13,223 nt of DNA, taken from Alistipes sp. (lineage in GTDB: Bacteria; Bacteroidota; Bacteroidia; Bacteroidales; Rikenellaceae). Position 1 is the stretch's first letter; the number at the start of each line of letters is the position of its first letter. This document shows positions 1 through 7,197 of this stretch, piece by piece. Below the pieces are notes generated by a model. The model did no database searches, was not told the origin of the DNA, and saw only the letters and a program-made list of their open reading frames with translations. The translations under genes and the position numbers were made by a program. The stretch spans positions 1 to 13,223 of the forward strand of contig JAGBWT010000104.1 of NCBI GenBank assembly GCA_017629615.1, given 5' to 3'.

Positions 1-434
1 AGCACCTCGCGCAACCAATTTATAAGTATCTCCGACAGCGAAACTTCATCGTGAGGTATAATCGAGTAGGCATCGATATAGGTTTGGAGTTGTTCGAGTG
101 GTTGTTGGATATTCGATAGTGCCGAGCGAAGGTCGAGCGATGCCAACGACTTTACCTTCTTGACGACAAGTGGAACAATCAACATACATAGGCCCACTAT
201 CGCCACCCACATAAGTACCAACGTAACCATTGCAGAGGCCCATCTCGGCACACGGAACTTACCAACGTGAAGCGACGAGAGTGCATTGACAACCGGGCGA
301 CCGATAATAGCCAACACGGCCGATGCAAGGATATAGACTACAACCGAGCGGAAATACCACATCAAACCACAAATGAGGGCCGCAATAGCGACCCCCACAA
401 ACCAGCGGTATATCATACGCGATGTGGTATCCAT
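1..434 (-). CDS. AI-2E/PerM-family membrane permease, N-terminal part (cut by left window edge)
   Basis: The minus strand is open from an ATG at 434 to the window edge (144 codons, no stop reached). The start reads MDTTSRMIYRWFVG and is followed by hydrophobic segments at about residues 10-25, 29-47 and 67-92, with the stretch YFRSVVVYILASAVLAIIGR and then a loop containing RVPRWASAMVTL. This layout (two short helices, a P-R-W loop, a longer helix ending in IVPLV, then a soluble helical stretch) is that of the N-terminus of the AI-2E transporter family (PF01594, PerM-like). The family covers small-molecule and Na+/H+ exporters, so the substrate cannot be named. It begins 30 bases after psd in the same direction and is probably the last visible gene of the rsfS-ftsH-cdsA-psd operon. 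The family is fairly sure; the function is not. Confidence 0.8.
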   Translation of the reverse strand, partial: MDTTSRMIYRWFVGVAIAALICGLMWYFRSVVVYILASAVLAIIGRPVVNALSSLHVGKFRVPRWASAMVTLVLMWVAIVGLCMLIVPLVVKKVKSLASLDLRSALSNIQQPLEQLQTYIDAYSIIPHDEVSLSEILINWLREV

Positions 435-464
435 TTCTGAATTTTTGAAGAGCGTGCGACTCGA

Positions 465-1160
465 CTACTCCTCGTCGGTTGCTGTAAAGTCACCAATACG
501 GGCAATCGGAGTCTGCGTACCAACTACGCGGTCGCCAATCTCGACAAGCAGCTTTGCATCTTTTGGCAACAATATATCAATACGCGAGCCAAACTTGATA
601 AAACCACACTTATCGTTTTGGGTTACAGTCTCACCCACTTTGACATACGAAACGATACGACGAGCCACCACACCGGCAATCTGTCGGAACAGCACCTCAA
701 CACCCTTACGAGTCTCGACAACGGTGGTTGTACGCTCGTTTTCGGTCGATGATTTAGGGTGCCAAGCAACCAAGAAACGGCCCGGGTGATACTTGAAATA
801 CTTAACCAAGCCACCAACAGGGAACCAGTTGATATGGACGTTGGTCACCGACATAAATATCGAAACCTGCATACGCTCCTCGCCAAAATACTCCTCGTCC
901 TTCACAATCTCGGTAACAACCACTCGGCCATCACACGGAGAGAAGACCAAATCGTCGTCGTGAATCTTTACACGACGTGGCTCGCGGAAGAACGAAACCA
1001 CAAAAAACCAAAATGCAACAAGCAGTGCCGACAACACGATTAAGAGCCACATACGGTCTTGGTCAGCCTTTGTAAGCATATAGTAGAGCAACACCCAGAT
1101 TGCTGTACAACAAAGGCCCGACACGGCAATAATTCGATAACCCTCTTTATTGATTTTCAT
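465..1160 (-). CDS. psd: phosphatidylserine decarboxylase, short (PSD-A type) proenzyme
   Basis: Converts phosphatidylserine to phosphatidylethanolamine at the inner membrane, using a pyruvoyl group made by self-cleavage. The 231-residue length matches the short bacterial/archaeal-type enzymes rather than the roughly 300-residue E. coli form. Two hydrophobic segments lie near residues 9-29 and 38-57. The catalytic core then shows SPCDGRV (D77), NVHINW (H109) and KFGSRIDI, where cleavage between G191 and S192 should give the beta chain and the pyruvoyl-bearing alpha chain. The motif is FGSR instead of the LGST of E. coli, which is usual for this subfamily. The gene starts 21 bases after cdsA, so CDP-diacylglycerol synthesis and the last step of phosphatidylethanolamine synthesis are coexpressed. 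The phosphatidylserine synthase between them is not in the window. Confidence 0.95.
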   Translation of the reverse strand: MKINKEGYRIIAVSGLCCTAIWVLLYYMLTKADQDRMWLLIVLSALLVAFWFFVVSFFREPRRVKIHDDDLVFSPCDGRVVVTEIVKDEEYFGEERMQVSIFMSVTNVHINWFPVGGLVKYFKYHPGRFLVAWHPKSSTENERTTTVVETRKGVEVLFRQIAGVVARRIVSYVKVGETVTQNDKCGFIKFGSRIDILLPKDAKLLVEIGDRVVGTQTPIARIGDFTATDEE

Positions 1161-1181
1161 AAGTAAATAGTTTTATTCGAT

Positions 1182-2021
1182 TTATAAGGTTAGTAACAAA
1201 TATGCAACGGCATAAGGAATGGAGAGAATAAGCGCATCGAAACGGTCGAGGAAACCTCCGTGACCCGGCATAATCGCACCCGAATCTTTGACCTGCGCCG
1301 AACGTTTGAACATCGACTCAACAAAGTCGCCCGCAACGCCTGTAATAGCAACCACAGCAGCCAAACCTCCCCACACGAGCAGGTCGCCACCCAACAAGTG
1401 ACCACACAAAAGGCCTGCACCTATGGCTGCGATAACACCGCCGAAAAAGCCCTCCCACGACTTCTTTGGCGAGATACGCTCACACATACGATGACGGCCA
1501 ATAGCTACACCCACCAAATAGGCAAACACATCGTTTACCCAAATGAGGGCTATATAACACAACACCGTAGTTGCCTCCCATTTGCCCGACAAAAGTTGCG
1601 GAATAAAGAGCAACAGCGTCATAGGCAAGGCAACATACAACAGGGCTGCGAAGGTTGTTGCAACATTGGCAATCGGCGTCTCGCTACGATGCCACAACTC
1701 GCTAACAAGCACGGTCGGGATTATCAGCAACAGAAAGAGCAATCCGCCCGTAACCAACGTGCCGATTTCGAGAGTCACGCCACTGCCCATACAGATAAAT
1801 ACGGCAAAGCCCAAGCCAAAGAGAGCAACCGACGATGCAAGGCCGATACCAATCATCGGTGCATAGCCGCGAGCGCGACAAAGTTTATAGAACTCAACTA
1901 CGCAACCTATCATTATGATAAGCAACAACGCGCCGAAGCTCCATTTCGACCACAGCGTAGCTCCCACCACCACTGCGAGGAGCACCAAACCGCTCAATCC
2001 TCTTACGATTAGATTCTTCAT
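1182..2021 (-). CDS. cdsA: phosphatidate cytidylyltransferase (CDP-diacylglycerol synthase)
   Basis: Makes CDP-diacylglycerol from phosphatidic acid and CTP, the branch-point precursor of bacterial phospholipids. The 279-residue protein is almost wholly hydrophobic, with about eight membrane segments. It ends with the full family signature at residues 236-262: S-M-F-K-R, then K-D-S, then PGHGGFLDRFD, including the metal-binding K-D and D-R-x-D residues. An earlier conserved stretch, RISPKKSWEGFFGG (residues 183-196), is also typical. The ATG at 2021 lies 32 bases after the ftsH stop and the gene ends 21 bases before psd, so cotranscription is very likely. No promoter of its own is seen in the short gap. 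Confidence 0.96.
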   Translation of the reverse strand: MKNLIVRGLSGLVLLAVVVGATLWSKWSFGALLLIIMIGCVVEFYKLCRARGYAPMIGIGLASSVALFGLGFAVFICMGSGVTLEIGTLVTGGLLFLLLIIPTVLVSELWHRSETPIANVATTFAALLYVALPMTLLLFIPQLLSGKWEATTVLCYIALIWVNDVFAYLVGVAIGRHRMCERISPKKSWEGFFGGVIAAIGAGLLCGHLLGGDLLVWGGLAAVVAITGVAGDFVESMFKRSAQVKDSGAIMPGHGGFLDRFDALILSIPYAVAYLLLTL

Positions 2022-2053
2022 ATATCTTTAAGTTCGTGTTATTAGGTTAGTCT

Positions 2054-4036
2054 TTATGCTTGCGCTACCTCGACTTCGTCGGGTTGCACATCGGCAACAG
2101 CAGCCTCGGCCGCCTCACGCTCTATATCCTTCTTGCGCTTACCGAATATGCGCTCGACATCTTCGGTAAATACAACCTCTCTTTCGAGCAACAACTCGGC
2201 CAGACGCTCCAAGCCTTCGCGGTTCTCGTTGATAACGCGCTCGGCCATAGCATAGGCCTCGGCAATAAGTGTCTTAACTTCGTTGTCGATACTCTGGGCA
2301 GTCTCCTCCGAATATGGTTTGGTGAAGGCCATATCGCTCTGACCCGTCGAGTCGTAGTAGCTGATTGTGCCGACCTTGTCGCTCATACCATAATATACAA
2401 CCATAGCGTAGGCCTGCTTGGTAACACGCTCCAAATCGTTGAGCGCACCCGTCGAGAGGTGGCCGAAGAAGATTTGCTCCGAGACACGACCCGCAAGCGT
2501 CGAGGCCATCTCGTGCATCATCTGGTCGCGCGTCGTCAAGTGACGCTCCTCGGGCAGGTACCACGCAGCACCCAAAGCCTTGCCGCGCGGAATGATTGTC
2601 ACCTTAACAAGCGGATTGGCGTGCTCCAAAAGCCAGCTAACCGTTGCGTGACCAGCCTCGTGGTAGGCTATCGTACGACGCTCGTAAGGGGTAACAACCT
2701 TATTCTTACGCTCCAAACCGCCGATGATACGGTCTACGGCCGCAAGGAAATCCTCCTTCGAAACAAAACTCTTGTTATGACGTGCCGCAATCAGCGCAGC
2801 CTCGTTACAAACATTTGCAATATCGGCTCCCGAAAAACCAGGAGTCTGCTTTGCCAAGAACTCGCGGTCCAAATCAGGGTCGAGTTTCAAGCGACGCAGA
2901 TGCACGTCGAAAATCTCCTTTCGCTCGTGCAACTCGGGCAGGCCAACCTCGATTTGGCGGTCGAAACGACCTGCTCGCATCAGGGCCTTATCCAATATAT
3001 CGGCTCGGTTGGTAGCCGCCAAAATTATCACACCCGCATTGGTTTGGAAGCCGTCCATCTCGGTCAGCAACTGGTTGAGCGTATTCTCTCGCTCGTCGTT
3101 ACCCGAGAAGCCTGCATTCTTGCCACGCGCACGACCTATGGCATCAATCTCGTCGATAAAGACGATGCACGGAGCCTTCTGCTTGGCTTGGTCAAAGAGG
3201 TCGCGCACACGCGATGCACCGACACCAACAAACATCTCGACAAAATCGGAACCCGAAATCGAGAGGAATGGCACATTCGCCTCGCCCGCAACAGCCTTGG
3301 CAAGCAGGGTCTTACCCGTACCCGGAGGGCCTACAAGCAGTGCGCCCTTCGGAATCTTGGCACCAAGTTCGCGATATATATTGGCATTTTTCAGAAAATC
3401 GACAATCTCCATAACCTCGACCTTTGCCTCCTCCAAGCCTGCAACATCTTTGAAGGTGATGCGACGCTGCGGGTCGGATTGGTCGAACTCCTGGGCACGC
3501 GCCTTGCCGACATTCATCAAGCCTCCTGCACCACCGCCTCCGCGCGAAAACATACCACGCATAAGGAATATGGTTAGGCCAACAAAGAAGAGCCACGGAA
3601 GCCACTGCATAACCACATCGACCCAATTCTCTTGGTGGTTGTCGTATGTCAGCAAAACTCGCTCGTTACGCGGAAGTGAGGACTGAATATCCTTGATAGC
3701 ATTCTCGAACGTATCGACCGAGCCAATCTCAAAGACCAACTGATAGCCGTGCGACGGAAGATTACGCAACGATTCCGGCGCTGCACTATCCTCGTGCAGA
3801 CGCTCCGCCACGCCCTCTTTGAGGTAGACCTGCACCTCGTCGCGATTGACAATATGGATTCGCTCCACATCGCCGGCCTCGACAAGAGCCTCGACCGTAC
3901 GAGAATCGCTCTCGACAGGCTCGGCCACATCGTCACTCATCAGCGACGTAGCAACAATAACGGCAAACACCAGCACCCAAAACCACATAATGTTTGGACG
4001 CCAGATGCCACCTTTCTTGGTTTTATTACTCTGCAT
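2054..4036 (-). CDS. ftsH: ATP-dependent zinc metalloprotease FtsH
   Basis: Membrane-anchored AAA+ protease that extracts and degrades misfolded membrane proteins and short-lived regulators. Layout of the 660 residues: cytoplasmic start, membrane helix at about 16-34, periplasmic domain to about 142, second helix at 143-160, glycine-rich linker, AAA+ domain, then protease domain. Walker A is GPPGTGKT (236-243), the pore loop is MFVGVG (268-273), Walker B is IVFIDEID (291-298), and the second region of homology carries the arginine fingers in RAGRFDR (354-360). The zinc site is HEAGH (459-463), with D534 in LNDLERVT as the likely third ligand. The C-terminal tail is acidic. An 81-base gap separates it from rsfS; it holds a one-mismatch box TTAATTTG (4069-4076) with TTG 22 bases upstream, so a weak extra promoter is possible. 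It is the best-supported gene in the window. Confidence 0.98.
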   Translation of the reverse strand: MQSNKTKKGGIWRPNIMWFWVLVFAVIVATSLMSDDVAEPVESDSRTVEALVEAGDVERIHIVNRDEVQVYLKEGVAERLHEDSAAPESLRNLPSHGYQLVFEIGSVDTFENAIKDIQSSLPRNERVLLTYDNHQENWVDVVMQWLPWLFFVGLTIFLMRGMFSRGGGGAGGLMNVGKARAQEFDQSDPQRRITFKDVAGLEEAKVEVMEIVDFLKNANIYRELGAKIPKGALLVGPPGTGKTLLAKAVAGEANVPFLSISGSDFVEMFVGVGASRVRDLFDQAKQKAPCIVFIDEIDAIGRARGKNAGFSGNDERENTLNQLLTEMDGFQTNAGVIILAATNRADILDKALMRAGRFDRQIEVGLPELHERKEIFDVHLRRLKLDPDLDREFLAKQTPGFSGADIANVCNEAALIAARHNKSFVSKEDFLAAVDRIIGGLERKNKVVTPYERRTIAYHEAGHATVSWLLEHANPLVKVTIIPRGKALGAAWYLPEERHLTTRDQMMHEMASTLAGRVSEQIFFGHLSTGALNDLERVTKQAYAMVVYYGMSDKVGTISYYDSTGQSDMAFTKPYSEETAQSIDNEVKTLIAEAYAMAERVINENREGLERLAELLLEREVVFTEDVERIFGKRKKDIEREAAEAAVADVQPDEVEVAQA

Positions 4037-4117
4037 AATACTGTTTACTTTTACCTAATGCATAACGCCAAATTAACGATTCTATTATTCGGCCTCTGCA
4101 ATTTTGACACAACACGC

Positions 4118-4471
4118 CTACTCTTCGCTCTCGTAGCGAACGGCAGGAGCGTCGGCCCACAACTCTTCGAGGCGATAGTAGTCGCGCAGGTCACTCTGGA
4201 AGATATGGACCACAACGTCGATATAGTCCATAGCTACCCACAAGCCCGTCTGCTTACCCTCGACGCGCCACGGATTTTCGTGAAGCTGTTCAAACACCTT
4301 CTCTTCGATGCTATCGGCAATAGCCGCAACCTGCGTTGTAGAGTCGGCGTTGCAGACCACAAAATTGCCACATATTGCGCCATCAAATCCGGTCAAATCG
4401 AGCGATACGATATTCTTACCCTTCTTATCTTGAATCGCCCCAACGATTGTATCTATCAATTTCTTCTCCAT
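4118..4471 (-). CDS. rsfS: ribosomal silencing factor RsfS (Iojap family)
   Basis: RsfS binds ribosomal protein uL14 on the large subunit and blocks subunit joining when nutrients are scarce. From the ATG at 4471 the protein is 117 residues (MEKKLIDTIVGAIQDKKG...), normal for the family. Conserved stretches are GKNIVSLDLTG, FVVCNADSTTQVAAIADSIE, NPWRVEGKQTGLWVAMDYID and the C-terminal VVHIFQSDLRDYYRLEELWADA. The frame is open to a TTG at 4492, but that codon lies inside the TATCTTTG promoter box (4490-4497), upstream of any transcript start, so the ATG at 4471 is chosen. It heads the operon rsfS-ftsH-cdsA-psd, an arrangement I regard as common in Bacteroidales. Confidence 0.95.
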   Translation of the reverse strand: MEKKLIDTIVGAIQDKKGKNIVSLDLTGFDGAICGNFVVCNADSTTQVAAIADSIEEKVFEQLHENPWRVEGKQTGLWVAMDYIDVVVHIFQSDLRDYYRLEELWADAPAVRYESEE

Positions 4472-4489
4472 AATATTCTTATATTCGTA

Positions 4490-4497
4490 CAAAGATA
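4490..4497 (-). promoter_or_regulatory. -7 box of the rsfS-ftsH-cdsA-psd promoter
   Basis: The minus strand reads TATCTTTG, an exact match to the Bacteroidota -7 consensus TAnnTTTG. A transcript would start about 10-15 bases before the rsfS ATG. No clear TTG -33 box lies 19-21 bases upstream, because that place is taken by the hairpin of the oxyR terminator. The box also settles the rsfS start codon. Confidence 0.65.
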
Positions 4498-4510
4498 CAA
4501 AATATAATCG

Positions 4511-4528
4511 AAAAACCTCGTCCGAGGT
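4511..4528 (-). terminator. intrinsic terminator after oxyR
   Basis: On the minus strand ACCTC-GGAC-GAGGT forms a 5-bp stem with a 4-base loop and runs directly into TTTTT (4515-4511). It lies 36 bases past the oxyR stop. The stem is short, so termination may be partial. The plus strand has no gene to terminate here. Confidence 0.5.
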
Positions 4529-4564
4529 CCATATTTTTTACTTTTTACACCATTTAAGACACGA

Positions 4565-5449
4565 TTAGATGCACTCCATTATCGTTTTCTGCAACGCATC
4601 GACAATCGAGCGCTTGACGTAGGTGCGACGTACGGCCAATGAAATCTTGCGCGACGAAGCGCCTTTGAGCAGCGTCTTTACCTGGCGCTTGCGCTTCTCG
4701 GGAACATAATCGACCGCCATCGCAGGTATGATGGTCATACTCGACGTGCAATCGACAATACGCATCAACGTATCGAGCGACCCCGACTCAAACGAGTAGC
4801 GCGACGGGTGTTGATGGCGCGCCAAACACAACTCCAAAACCTGGTCACGCATACAGTTTCCGACCGACAACAAAACCAAGTCCTTCATATCGATATCCGA
4901 TATCTGAACATTACTCTTGTTGTAGAGCGGATTTTGAGGCGAAACATAGGCAAAGAAGCGGTCGTCGAACAGCTCGATTTCGGTTATCGACTCGCCGCAA
5001 GTTCCACCCGCAACAAGGGCCACATCGAGGCTGTCACGATTCAGAGCCTCAACGATTTGCGCCGTATGCATCTCGCGCACCTCCAACTCGACTTTCGGGT
5101 AACGCGCCACAAATTCGGGAATAAATTTATGGAGCATATAAGGGGCTATCGTAGGTATCACACCAAGACGGATTTTACCCGCAATCTCGCCCTTCATCTG
5201 CTGCACCATCTCCTTGATGGCGTTGTACTCCTTCAACGCCTCTCGCGCTTGGGCCAAAACCGCCTCTCCCGCGACGGTCGGAACAACGGGTTTCTTGGAG
5301 CGGTCGAGCAGTATCACGTCCAACTCCGATTCGAGTGACTTAATCTGCATACTCAACGACGGCTGCGTCACAAAACAATGCTCGGCAGCAATCGAGAAAC
5401 TGCCATAGTTGGCTACCGCCAAAAGGTATTCGAGCTGAATAATAGTCAT
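4565..5449 (-). CDS. oxyR: LysR-family hydrogen peroxide sensor OxyR
   Basis: Transcription factor that senses H2O2 through a reversible disulfide and activates peroxide defence genes. The 294-residue protein has an N-terminal winged helix (about 1-60, with FVTQPSLSMQIKSLE as recognition region), a linker helix and a periplasmic-binding-like sensor domain. The redox pair falls at C199 and C208 in GNCMRDQVLELC, the same numbers and spacing as in E. coli OxyR. T100 (VIPTIAPY) and T129 (EMHTAQ), which help bind peroxide in studied OxyR proteins, are kept. Residues corresponding to E. coli H198 and H130 are N198 and A130, which may change reactivity. The gene has its own promoter (5473-5504) and terminator and is monocistronic. 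No catalase or peroxidase target is in the window. Confidence 0.9.
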   Translation of the reverse strand: MTIIQLEYLLAVANYGSFSIAAEHCFVTQPSLSMQIKSLESELDVILLDRSKKPVVPTVAGEAVLAQAREALKEYNAIKEMVQQMKGEIAGKIRLGVIPTIAPYMLHKFIPEFVARYPKVELEVREMHTAQIVEALNRDSLDVALVAGGTCGESITEIELFDDRFFAYVSPQNPLYNKSNVQISDIDMKDLVLLSVGNCMRDQVLELCLARHQHPSRYSFESGSLDTLMRIVDCTSSMTIIPAMAVDYVPEKRKRQVKTLLKGASSRKISLAVRRTYVKRSIVDALQKTIMECI

Positions 5450-5472
5450 AGATTTTCGTTTATTATTTGCGA

Positions 5473-5504
5473 CAAAGGTATAAATAATTTCTATAAAAGC
5501 AAAA
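5473..5504 (-). promoter_or_regulatory. oxyR promoter (TTTTG-N19-TACCTTTG)
   Basis: Minus strand: TTTTG at 5504-5500, exactly 19 bases, then TACCTTTG at 5480-5473. Both boxes match the Bacteroidota consensus (TTTG, 19-21 bases, TAnnTTTG). The expected start is near 5466, giving a leader of about 16 bases. The -33 box lies within the U-rich tail of the upstream terminator. Confidence 0.8.
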
Positions 5505-5529
5505 CACCCTCCGCAGATTTTGCGGAGGG
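5495..5529 (-). terminator. intrinsic terminator after the SUMF1-domain lipoprotein gene
   Basis: CCCTCCGCA (5507-5515) pairs perfectly with TGCGGAGGG (5521-5529) around a 5-base loop. On the minus strand the hairpin is followed by TGTTTTGCTTTT. It is 155 bases past the stop at 5685, so the transcript would have a long 3' tail crossing the C-rich and repeat sequence. The plus strand has no U-tract after the hairpin, so it is one-directional. Confidence 0.65.
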
Positions 5530-5542
5530 CGCGAACTATAAC

Positions 5543-5565
5543 GGGGGTTAGGGGAAGGGTAAGGG
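5543..5565 (+). other. G-rich run with G-quadruplex pattern
   Basis: Four G runs (5, 4, 3 and 3 long) are separated by TTA, AA and TAA, which meets the usual G-quadruplex rule of four runs of at least three G with loops of 1-7. It resembles telomeric repeat sequence. The run is on the plus strand; the minus-strand transcript of the upstream lipoprotein gene would carry the C-rich complement, with the G-rich strand displaced as the coding strand. Confidence 0.55.
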
Positions 5566-5599
5566 CGTTAGAGGCGTTAGAGGCGTTAGAGGCATTAGA
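5564..5599 (+). repeat. 9-base tandem repeat, four copies of GGCGTTAGA
   Basis: Three perfect copies of GGCGTTAGA (5564-5572, 5573-5581, 5582-5590) are followed by one copy with a single change, GGCATTAGA (5591-5599). It directly continues the G-rich run. It is noncoding and likely to vary in copy number between strains. Confidence 0.9.
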
Positions 5600-5654
5600 G
5601 TTTATAGCCCACCCAATCTACCCAACAAAACCCAGAATACCCAGCCTCCTTATT

Positions 5655-5674
5655 GGTTATTTGATTAAATAACC
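5655..5674. other. perfect 8-bp hairpin just after the lipoprotein gene
   Basis: GGTTATTT (5655-5662) and AAATAACC (5667-5674) pair around GATT. It starts 11 bases past the lipoprotein stop. Neither strand has a U-tract directly after it, so it looks more like a 3' end stabiliser or an arm of a second weak hairpin (TTTGGAA/TTCCAAA around 5678-5697, overlapping the stop codon) than a terminator. Confidence 0.45.
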
Positions 5675-5684
5675 CCCTTTGGAA

Positions 5685-7163
5685 TTATTTTTCCAAAACC
5701 AGACGAAAACCTATAAAATTAAAAGCACTATTTGGCAGCGCACTTTCGCGATTTGTCAATCGCAAGTTATTCTCAAATGTAACATACGCACCACCTCGGG
5801 CAACTCTATCAGAGCCATCGTTAGGACCTGTTGGATTTGTCTGCATTGCGCTATCATAACCAGCATATCTATCCTGACACCACTCCATAACATTTCCGGT
5901 CATATCATAGAGACCCAACTCATTTGGTTGTTTTTGACCGACCTTATGTGTTTTTCGGCCGCCATTTTTATAATACCACGCAACCTCATCAACATTGTTG
6001 CTTCCGCTACATTTATAGCCATTGCTTTTACGACCTCCACGAGCAGCATACTCCCATTCAGCCTCGGTTGGCAAGCGATATGTTTTACCACTCTTTTGAT
6101 TCAACTTTGCAATGAATTTCTGAACCTTATCCCAACTAACATTCTCAACAGGAAGATTATCATCACCCTTGAAATAGCTTGGCTTTTCGTTCATAATTGC
6201 TCTCCATTGCGCTTGTGTGATTTCGTACTTACTCATATAGAAATCCGAAACAACAACGTCGTGTATTGGAGCCTCATCTTGTGCTCCATCTGTCGCTCCC
6301 ATTGCAAATTTACCGCCTTCGACATACACCATTTCAAACAATGCATTGATGGCGTCCATCTCTTTTTGAGTCTCGGCATTTTGGGCAGCAATCTTTTGGT
6401 TATCTGCCGCCTGCTGTCGAGCGGCCGCTGCCGACCTTCTGGCCTCATCTTTAGCCTTTGCCGACTGCAATTTAGCCTGCTTCGCCTCTCGCTTAGCAAT
6501 CGTTTTGGAGAGCGAGCCGTGTACTACTTTGAACACTTTCAATCGTTTAGCCAACTTCTTTTCCGGCGTTTGAAGAGAATTATTCCAATTATCGAGAGCC
6601 TCAATTTTTTCTCCTATCACTTTCACCTCTTCCGAGCTCATTGCTGCGCGTAAATTATAGTATATCTCATTAACCATATCTCTCTTATAACGCCCAATTT
6701 GTCGTGGCGACATCTTCTTGATATCTCCCGAAACAAATATATCCAACAGAGTTCTATCAAGAATCGAATTTACAAATTCTGCAGCCTCCGCGTTATCCGA
6801 ATCCCAATCTATTATATTGATAACCTTGTAATAGCCACCAGACTGAATAACTACACCATTACCACCTTGTTTATACGCTTTTCTAACCGCATTGTCGTAA
6901 AACCTTTTATGATACTGGTATTTACGGCTCAACAATAATGGAATCCTAAAAGGATTGTAAATATTATATGAGATAACCTCATATTTCCCAGGTATTTCGG
7001 CATCAGAGGTAAACAAGCGCACCTTACCTTTAATCTCCAACTTTTCTGGTGTATTCATACGAATATCGTAATTGGCGCGCATAACTCTGGCATCGTAAAC
7101 CGTATGACAAGATGTAGCCACACACGCGACACACACTATCAGCAATAAATAAATCTTCTTCAT
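5685..7163 (-). CDS. lipoprotein with C-terminal SUMF1/formylglycine-generating-enzyme-like domain
   Basis: A 492-residue predicted lipoprotein: MKKIYLLLIVCVACVATSC gives a signal peptide with a lipobox and C19 as the lipidated residue. Residues 20-220 are a globular region I do not recognise, including KYEVISYNIYNPF and AVRKAYKQGGNGVVIQ. Residues 220-270 are Ala/Lys/Arg/Gln-rich, probably a coiled coil. Residues 277-491 are a clear FGE-sulfatase fold: MVYVEGGKFAMG, PVENVSWDKVQKF, YRLPTEAEWEYAARGG, LYDMTGNVMEWCQDRY, RVARGGAY and GFRLVLE. True formylglycine-generating enzymes need a cysteine pair after the R-V-x-x-G-G motif; here the place reads GGAYVTFENN with no cysteine, so sulfatase activation is unlikely. 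Such degenerate domains occur in cell-surface proteins such as GldK/GldJ. Its base composition is by eye more AT-rich than its neighbours. It has a long, structured leader upstream. Confidence 0.85.
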   Translation of the reverse strand: MKKIYLLLIVCVACVATSCHTVYDARVMRANYDIRMNTPEKLEIKGKVRLFTSDAEIPGKYEVISYNIYNPFRIPLLLSRKYQYHKRFYDNAVRKAYKQGGNGVVIQSGGYYKVINIIDWDSDNAEAAEFVNSILDRTLLDIFVSGDIKKMSPRQIGRYKRDMVNEIYYNLRAAMSSEEVKVIGEKIEALDNWNNSLQTPEKKLAKRLKVFKVVHGSLSKTIAKREAKQAKLQSAKAKDEARRSAAAARQQAADNQKIAAQNAETQKEMDAINALFEMVYVEGGKFAMGATDGAQDEAPIHDVVVSDFYMSKYEITQAQWRAIMNEKPSYFKGDDNLPVENVSWDKVQKFIAKLNQKSGKTYRLPTEAEWEYAARGGRKSNGYKCSGSNNVDEVAWYYKNGGRKTHKVGQKQPNELGLYDMTGNVMEWCQDRYAGYDSAMQTNPTGPNDGSDRVARGGAYVTFENNLRLTNRESALPNSAFNFIGFRLVLEK

Positions 7164-7197
7164 TACTCTACTTTTAATTATTTACAAATGAATATCT

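Noticed and set aside
2060..3577. 505-codon open frame on the plus strand
   Set aside because: It is a shadow of ftsH on the opposite strand; its translation has no recognisable domain, while the minus strand carries all FtsH motifs.
5564..5599. CRISPR array
   Set aside because: Units of 9 bases without spacers; this is a simple tandem repeat, and no cas gene is present.
5679..6653. 324-codon open frame on the plus strand opposite the lipoprotein gene
   Set aside because: Cysteine- and leucine-rich low-information translation, no motif and no promoter; the minus-strand protein has a signal peptide and a known domain.
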